Below, in pieces: positions 6,075 through 8,920 of a stretch of DNA of 8,920 nt. Numbering within the stretch: the stretch's first letter is position 1; each line of letters begins with the position of its first letter. This stretch comes from Oscillospiraceae bacterium (GTDB lineage: Bacteria > Bacillota_A > Clostridia > Oscillospirales > Oscillospiraceae): contig JAFQDR010000172.1 of NCBI GenBank assembly GCA_017415945.1, forward strand, positions 1 to 8,920. Reading direction: 5' to 3'. A model generated the notes under the pieces. It worked only from the letters and a program-made list of their open reading frames with translations. It ran no database searches and had not been told where the DNA came from. The position numbers were made by a program, and so were the translations under genes.

Positions 6075-7430
6075 ATGGAATATATCATTAACACTCCCTG
6101 CGGCCCTGTGCGTGGGTGCGAGGGGCGTGTGCCCGAAACACTTGCGTTTAAGGGCATCCGCTATGCCACCGCAGGCCGCTGGGAGTATCCCAAGCAGGTG
6201 ACCCGTTGGGAGGGCGTGTACGATGCCACCCAATACGGCAGCTGCTCCTATCAGCCCCGTGCGTTCTACAATGAGGAGGAGAATCTGAAGAAGATCTTCT
6301 ACTACAATGAGTTCCGCAAGGGCGAGCATTATGATTACAGCGAGGACTGTCTGTTCCTCAATGTCTTTGTTCCCAAAGCCGCAAAGGCAGGTGACAAGCT
6401 GCCTGTACTGCTGTACATTCACGGCGGTGGCTTCACCGGAGGCTGCGGTCATGAAAAACACTTCGACGGGCCTGTATGGCCTGCTCACGGTGTGATCGGG
6501 GTAACTATCAATTACCGACTTGGGCCTATGGGATTCGTTTGCCTGCCTCAGCTGAAGGAGGAAGCGGGCTTTACAGGCAACTATGGTCTGTATGACCAGA
6601 TGACGGCTATGCAGTGGGTACAGGACAACATTTCCGCATTCGGCGGCGATCCCGATAATGTGACTATTATGGGCCAGAGCGCGGGGGCGATGAGTGTGCA
6701 GCAGCATGTGCTGAGTCCTTTGACGGATGGACTGTTCCACAAGGCGGTTATGTCCAGTGGCGGCGGTGTCAGTAAGATGCTCAGTGCCGCACCTGCGGAA
6801 AAAAGCTACGCATTTTGGCAGGCTGCTATGAAGAATGCAGGCTGCGAGACATTGGAGCAGTTCCGCGCCATCAGTCCCGAACGGCTGTTTGCAGTCTGGG
6901 AGGAAACCAAGAAGCAGGTCAAGGGTGGCGGATGCTTCCCCTGCATTGACGGTCGCTTTGTGGTAGGCGGAGGGGTCGAACTCCTGAAAGCGGGAAAGCA
7001 AAAGCAGATTCCCTATATGGCAGGTACGACCTCCGAGGATATGATGCCCCCCATTATGCAGAGCATGGCACGCAAGTGGTGTGAGGCCCAGAGCATCCCT
7101 TCCTATGCGTGGTACTTTAACCGTCAGCTGCCCGGGGACGATAACGGTGCGTGGCACTCCTCCGACCTGTGGTACTGGTTTGGCACACTGGAAAACTGCT
7201 GGCGTCCCATGACGGAAAAGGACTATGCTTTGAGCGATGAAATGGTGGAATATCTCTGCGGCTTTGCAAAGAGCGGTGACCCCAACGGCAAGGGCTTGCC
7301 CCAATGGGATGCTGCGAACAAAGGCAGCAGAGCCGTGATGATCATGGGTGAGGAGGCAGCCCAAATGGCAAAACCCTCCATGCTGAAGATGATCAAGACC
7401 ATGCTGACCAATAAGGCTGTAGGCGAATAA
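6075..7430 (+). CDS. Type-B carboxylesterase (alpha/beta hydrolase)
   Basis: The protein has 451 residues, somewhat shorter than the usual 490-550 for bacterial type-B carboxylesterases. It shows the oxyanion-hole HGGGF (116-120), EDCLFLNVFVP (90-100, a family signature), GQSAG with nucleophile S202 (200-204), the probable acid E321 (GTTSEDM), and the catalytic histidine H361 in GAWHSSDLWYWFG (358-370). No signal peptide is present, so it acts in the cytosol after import. The start is fixed by AAGGAG (6062-6067), 7 nt upstream. It begins 14 nt after the amidohydrolase stop and is followed by a terminator, so it is the last gene of the operon. It should split an ester of the transported compound. 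Para-nitrobenzyl-esterase-like is the closest general label; the natural substrate is not readable. Confidence 0.93.
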   Translation: MEYIINTPCGPVRGCEGRVPETLAFKGIRYATAGRWEYPKQVTRWEGVYDATQYGSCSYQPRAFYNEEENLKKIFYYNEFRKGEHYDYSEDCLFLNVFVPKAAKAGDKLPVLLYIHGGGFTGGCGHEKHFDGPVWPAHGVIGVTINYRLGPMGFVCLPQLKEEAGFTGNYGLYDQMTAMQWVQDNISAFGGDPDNVTIMGQSAGAMSVQQHVLSPLTDGLFHKAVMSSGGGVSKMLSAAPAEKSYAFWQAAMKNAGCETLEQFRAISPERLFAVWEETKKQVKGGGCFPCIDGRFVVGGGVELLKAGKQKQIPYMAGTTSEDMMPPIMQSMARKWCEAQSIPSYAWYFNRQLPGDDNGAWHSSDLWYWFGTLENCWRPMTEKDYALSDEMVEYLCGFAKSGDPNGKGLPQWDAANKGSRAVMIMGEEAAQMAKPSMLKMIKTMLTNKAVGE

Positions 7431-7436
7431 AAAGCG

Positions 7437-7471
7437 AAACACTGCATTACACAGGTGATGCAGTGTTTTTT
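7437..7471 (+). terminator. Rho-independent terminator of the transporter-esterase operon
   Basis: An 11-bp perfect stem (AAACACTGCAT with ATGCAGTGTTT), a 10-nt loop and a final T-run (six T in all) lie 6 nt after the stop codon. The right half is shared with the 46-bp repeat that starts in its loop at 7453. Confidence 0.87.
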
Positions 7472-7498
7472 GATGCGATTGTATAACGAATGCAACGC
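7453..7498 (+). repeat. 46-bp direct repeat, copy 2 (right flank of catabolic cassette)
   Basis: Identical to 2454-2499. It begins inside the loop of the operon terminator and includes its right arm. Beyond the identical core, both copies are followed by a related stretch: GCCAAC at 2552 and at 7541, then GGGAT-x-CGAACC at 2572 and at 7558, with 17 of 22 bases matching just after (2578-2599 against 7564-7585). The real duplicated unit is therefore about 130-145 bp with a diverged right part. Confidence 0.9.
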
Positions 7499-7537
7499 TG
7501 TGGAGGAATGGCCCTCATTGTATGAATGTACGGTGGT

Positions 7538-7661
7538 CTCGCCAACAGGCGAGGTAAGGGATGCGAACCTGCGTGGGAGTGGTGGAGGTGGTTTGTACGA
7601 TAATTCCACCGCTCAAATTATGATAAGCCGATTTGTGGTATGAAACCATGGGTCGGCTTAT
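7538..7661 (+). other. Cluster of three stem-loops between esterase operon and fic gene
   Basis: Three consecutive hairpins fill this stretch. The first is CTCGCC-AACA-GGCGAG (7538-7553). The second is GAGTGGTGGA with TCCACCGCTC (7577-7586 and 7605-7614, ten pairs with one G-U). The third is ATAAGCCGA with TCGGCTTAT (7623-7631 and 7653-7661), whose interior can pair further (TGTGGT with ACCATG). No T-tract follows the last stem, so it is at best a weak terminator. A 62-codon frame crosses the region, but it has no ribosome binding site and is Gly-rich by chance. The region may be a structured RNA or mobile-element remnant. Confidence 0.45.
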
Positions 7662-7666
7662 ATTGT

Positions 7667-7715
7667 TTCATCGCTCATTTCGTCAATCATTTTTAGTTGA
7701 TAAATGAGCGATGAA
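7667..7715. promoter_or_regulatory. 14-bp inverted repeat overlapping the fic promoter (possible operator)
   Basis: TTCATCGCTCATTT (7667-7680) and AAATGAGCGATGAA (7702-7715) are perfect complements separated by 21 nt. The right arm lies in the spacer between the -35 and -10 boxes, so a protein bound there would block RNA polymerase. No T-run follows, which argues against a terminator. Autoregulation by the Fic protein's own C-terminal HTH region is possible but unproven. Confidence 0.6.
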
Positions 7716-7725
7716 TTGTTATTAT
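7697..7725 (+). promoter_or_regulatory. Sigma-A-type promoter of the fic gene
   Basis: TTGATA (7697-7702), an exact 17-bp spacer and TATTAT (7720-7725) make a near-consensus promoter. The expected start is near 7732, giving a leader of about 15 nt. Confidence 0.7.
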
Positions 7726-7746
7726 ATAAGAGTGAGGCGATGCTCT

Positions 7747-8724
7747 ATGCGAAACAAGAAACCACCGTTTGAAATTACAAATTCGATTCTTGATAAGATT
7801 GCGGAAATTGCTGAGCTGATTGGGCAGATGAGTGCCACATCCGGTTTGACAACAAACCCGACACTGCGCCGAACCAACCGTATCCGTGCCATATATTCCT
7901 CTTTGGCAATTGAACAGAATACTTTGAGCTTGGATCAAGTGACAGCGGTTTTGGACGGTAAGCGTGTGCTTGCACCTCCGAAAGATATTGCTGAGGTCAA
8001 AAATGCCTATGAGATTTATGACATGATGGATTCACTGGATCCCTATTCTATAGATGCATTGTTGGATGCTCACGGTGTGATGACCAGAGGGTTGGTAGAA
8101 GAGTCCGGATGCTTCCGTTCTCGTCCCGTTGGCGTAGTGGACAAGCAGGGCAACATTCTGCACTTTGGTGCGCTGCCTGCATACGTGCCTGGTCTGACAA
8201 TGGATCTGTTGGATTGGGTGAGAGACAGCGACTATCACATGCTGATCAAAAGCTGTGTGTTCCACTATGAACTGGAAATGATTCATCCCTTTTCGGATGG
8301 CAATGGTCGCGTTGGGCGTCTTTGGCATACACTCCTGCTGACTCAATGGAAACCGTTATTTGCGTGGCTGACGGTTGAATCTATGATTCATGATCGACAG
8401 GATGAATACTATGCTGCCATCAATCAATCGAACTTTGAGGGTGAATCTACCGTGTTTATTGAGTTTATGCTGTCTGCCATCAAAGAGGCATTACTGGACG
8501 CAATAGATACAGGTGCTACAGAAAAAATGACAACCGATGAACTGCGTTGGTATAAGATCGAACGATTCTTGAGAAAGAACGATGTGATTACCAATGCAGA
8601 TGTTAGAGTGATGTTTGGTGTGTCTGCTGCGACGGCCAATCGCATCCTTGCGAAGCTAACCGATGAAGGGAAGCTTGAAAAGGTGCGTGTGGGTAGATCG
8701 TGGGGATATGTACCCCTTACGTGA
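7747..8724 (+). CDS. fic: Fic-domain protein with C-terminal winged-helix region (predicted AMP transferase)
   Basis: The protein has 325 residues from the ATG at 7747. The N-terminal helical part carries a class II inhibitory-helix motif, S52-L-A-I-E56-Q-N, close to the consensus S/T-x3-E-G/N but with Gln after Glu56. The catalytic loop is complete: H180-P-F-S-D-G-N-G-R-V-G-R191. Fic enzymes of this class attach AMP from ATP to hydroxyl side chains of target proteins, and Glu56 would hold the enzyme in check by competing for the ATP gamma-phosphate site. Residues about 262-325 look like a winged helix (DVRVMFGVSAATANRILAKL, then a strand-rich end). The start at 7747 follows GAGG (7734-7737) by 9 nt and the promoter by 22 nt; an in-frame ATG at 7711 lies upstream of the -10 box. 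No separate antitoxin is visible. The target is unknown. Confidence 0.92.
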   Translation: MRNKKPPFEITNSILDKIAEIAELIGQMSATSGLTTNPTLRRTNRIRAIYSSLAIEQNTLSLDQVTAVLDGKRVLAPPKDIAEVKNAYEIYDMMDSLDPYSIDALLDAHGVMTRGLVEESGCFRSRPVGVVDKQGNILHFGALPAYVPGLTMDLLDWVRDSDYHMLIKSCVFHYELEMIHPFSDGNGRVGRLWHTLLLTQWKPLFAWLTVESMIHDRQDEYYAAINQSNFEGESTVFIEFMLSAIKEALLDAIDTGATEKMTTDELRWYKIERFLRKNDVITNADVRVMFGVSAATANRILAKLTDEGKLEKVRVGRSWGYVPLT

Positions 8725-8728
8725 GTGA

Positions 8729-8737
8729 TGATATAAT
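8729..8737 (+). promoter_or_regulatory. Extended -10 promoter before the last gene
   Basis: TGATATAAT is a perfect TG-N-TATAAT, 5 nt after the fic stop codon. Transcription would begin near 8744, at the ribosome binding site itself, so the leader would be unusually short. The gene may instead be read mainly from the fic promoter. Confidence 0.5.
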
Positions 8738-8755
8738 ATATTCAAGGAGGATTGT

Positions 8756-8920
8756 ATGAAGAAATCTCTTGTGGCATCTTTGGTTAAGTCTATTGGAGTC
8801 GAGGCGAGTGGAATTGCCGGTGAATTCTTGGAAATTGGAATAGATTCTCTGTGTGATGAAGGCCTATTGCGAGATATCCCGTTTGTATCTACTGTTGCGT
8901 CCGTTTTTCACATAGTGCAA
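8756..8920 (+). CDS. Unrecognised protein, partial (first 55 codons)
   Basis: The start is well supported: AGGAGG at 8745-8750 lies 5 nt before the ATG at 8756. The frame stays open to the right edge of the window. The visible N-terminus (MKKSLVASLVKS...) is moderately hydrophobic and rich in small residues. It has an acidic stretch (GEFLEIGIDSLCDEG, about 22-36) and then LLRDIPFVSTVASVFHIVQ (37-55), which could be an amphipathic or membrane-associated helix. There is no clear signal peptide. It lies 31 nt after fic on the same strand and may be co-expressed. I do not recognise the family with confidence. Confidence 0.75.
   Translation, partial: MKKSLVASLVKSIGVEASGIAGEFLEIGIDSLCDEGLLRDIPFVSTVASVFHIVQ

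Noticed and set aside
6072..7442. A 456-codon minus-strand open frame opposite the carboxylesterase.
   Set aside because: Its length mirrors the esterase codon pattern; it has no recognisable motif, and the esterase on the other strand has a complete catalytic triad.
7455..7643. A 62-codon plus-strand frame that begins inside the 46-bp repeat.
   Set aside because: It starts in the operon terminator, has no ribosome binding site and crosses three hairpins; composition is not protein-like.
7747..8724. Fic gene as the toxin of a two-gene toxin-antitoxin pair.
   Set aside because: No small antitoxin gene precedes it, and the inhibitory motif is within the same protein, which fits a self-regulated class II Fic enzyme.

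Overview
The window looks like a chromosomal segment of an anaerobic, probably gut-dwelling Firmicute of the Clostridia (an Oscillospiraceae/Ruminococcaceae-like lineage is my best guess). The reasons are the strong AGGAGG-type ribosome binding sites, sigma-A-like promoters, a 2[4Fe-4S] ferredoxin, a GPH-type sugar symporter and a thioredoxin-thioredoxin reductase fusion. No ribosomal RNA, complete tRNA, CRISPR array or intact transposase is visible.

Region 1 (1-2105) is a redox block with two divergent transcription units. On the minus strand, a small 2[4Fe-4S] ferredoxin overlaps by 4 nt the start of a membrane protein with a C-x3-C-x-R-G-Q motif, which runs off the left edge. On the plus strand is a 416-residue fusion of thioredoxin (CPHC active site) to thioredoxin reductase (CASC active site), closed by a clear terminator. 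The two promoters face away from each other. Each carries nearly the same 15-bp palindrome (GTGAT-N3-ATCAC), centred 28-29 nt upstream of its -10 box. This is the position expected for a CRP/FNR-type activator, so both units are probably co-regulated.

Region 2 (2106-2695) is degraded DNA: a truncated J-domain gene, the first copy of a 46-bp repeat, a hairpin and a tRNA T-arm-like remnant, ending in a bidirectional terminator.

Region 3 (2696-7471) is a compact catabolic cassette. A divergent AraC-family regulator (minus) faces a GPH-family symporter, an amidohydrolase_2-type TIM-barrel hydrolase or decarboxylase, and a type-B carboxylesterase, closed by a terminator. The three plus-strand genes are nearly contiguous and look like one operon for importing and hydrolysing an ester-containing small molecule; the substrate cannot be read from sequence. 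The cassette is bracketed by two direct, perfectly identical 46-bp repeats (2454-2499 and 7453-7498), each followed by related but diverged sequence. This suggests that it was inserted, duplicated or mobilised as a unit.

Region 4 (7472-8920) holds a run of hairpins and then a Fic-domain protein with a C-terminal winged-helix-like region. Its promoter is overlapped by a 14-bp inverted repeat. After it comes the first 55 codons of an unrecognised protein with its own extended -10 promoter.
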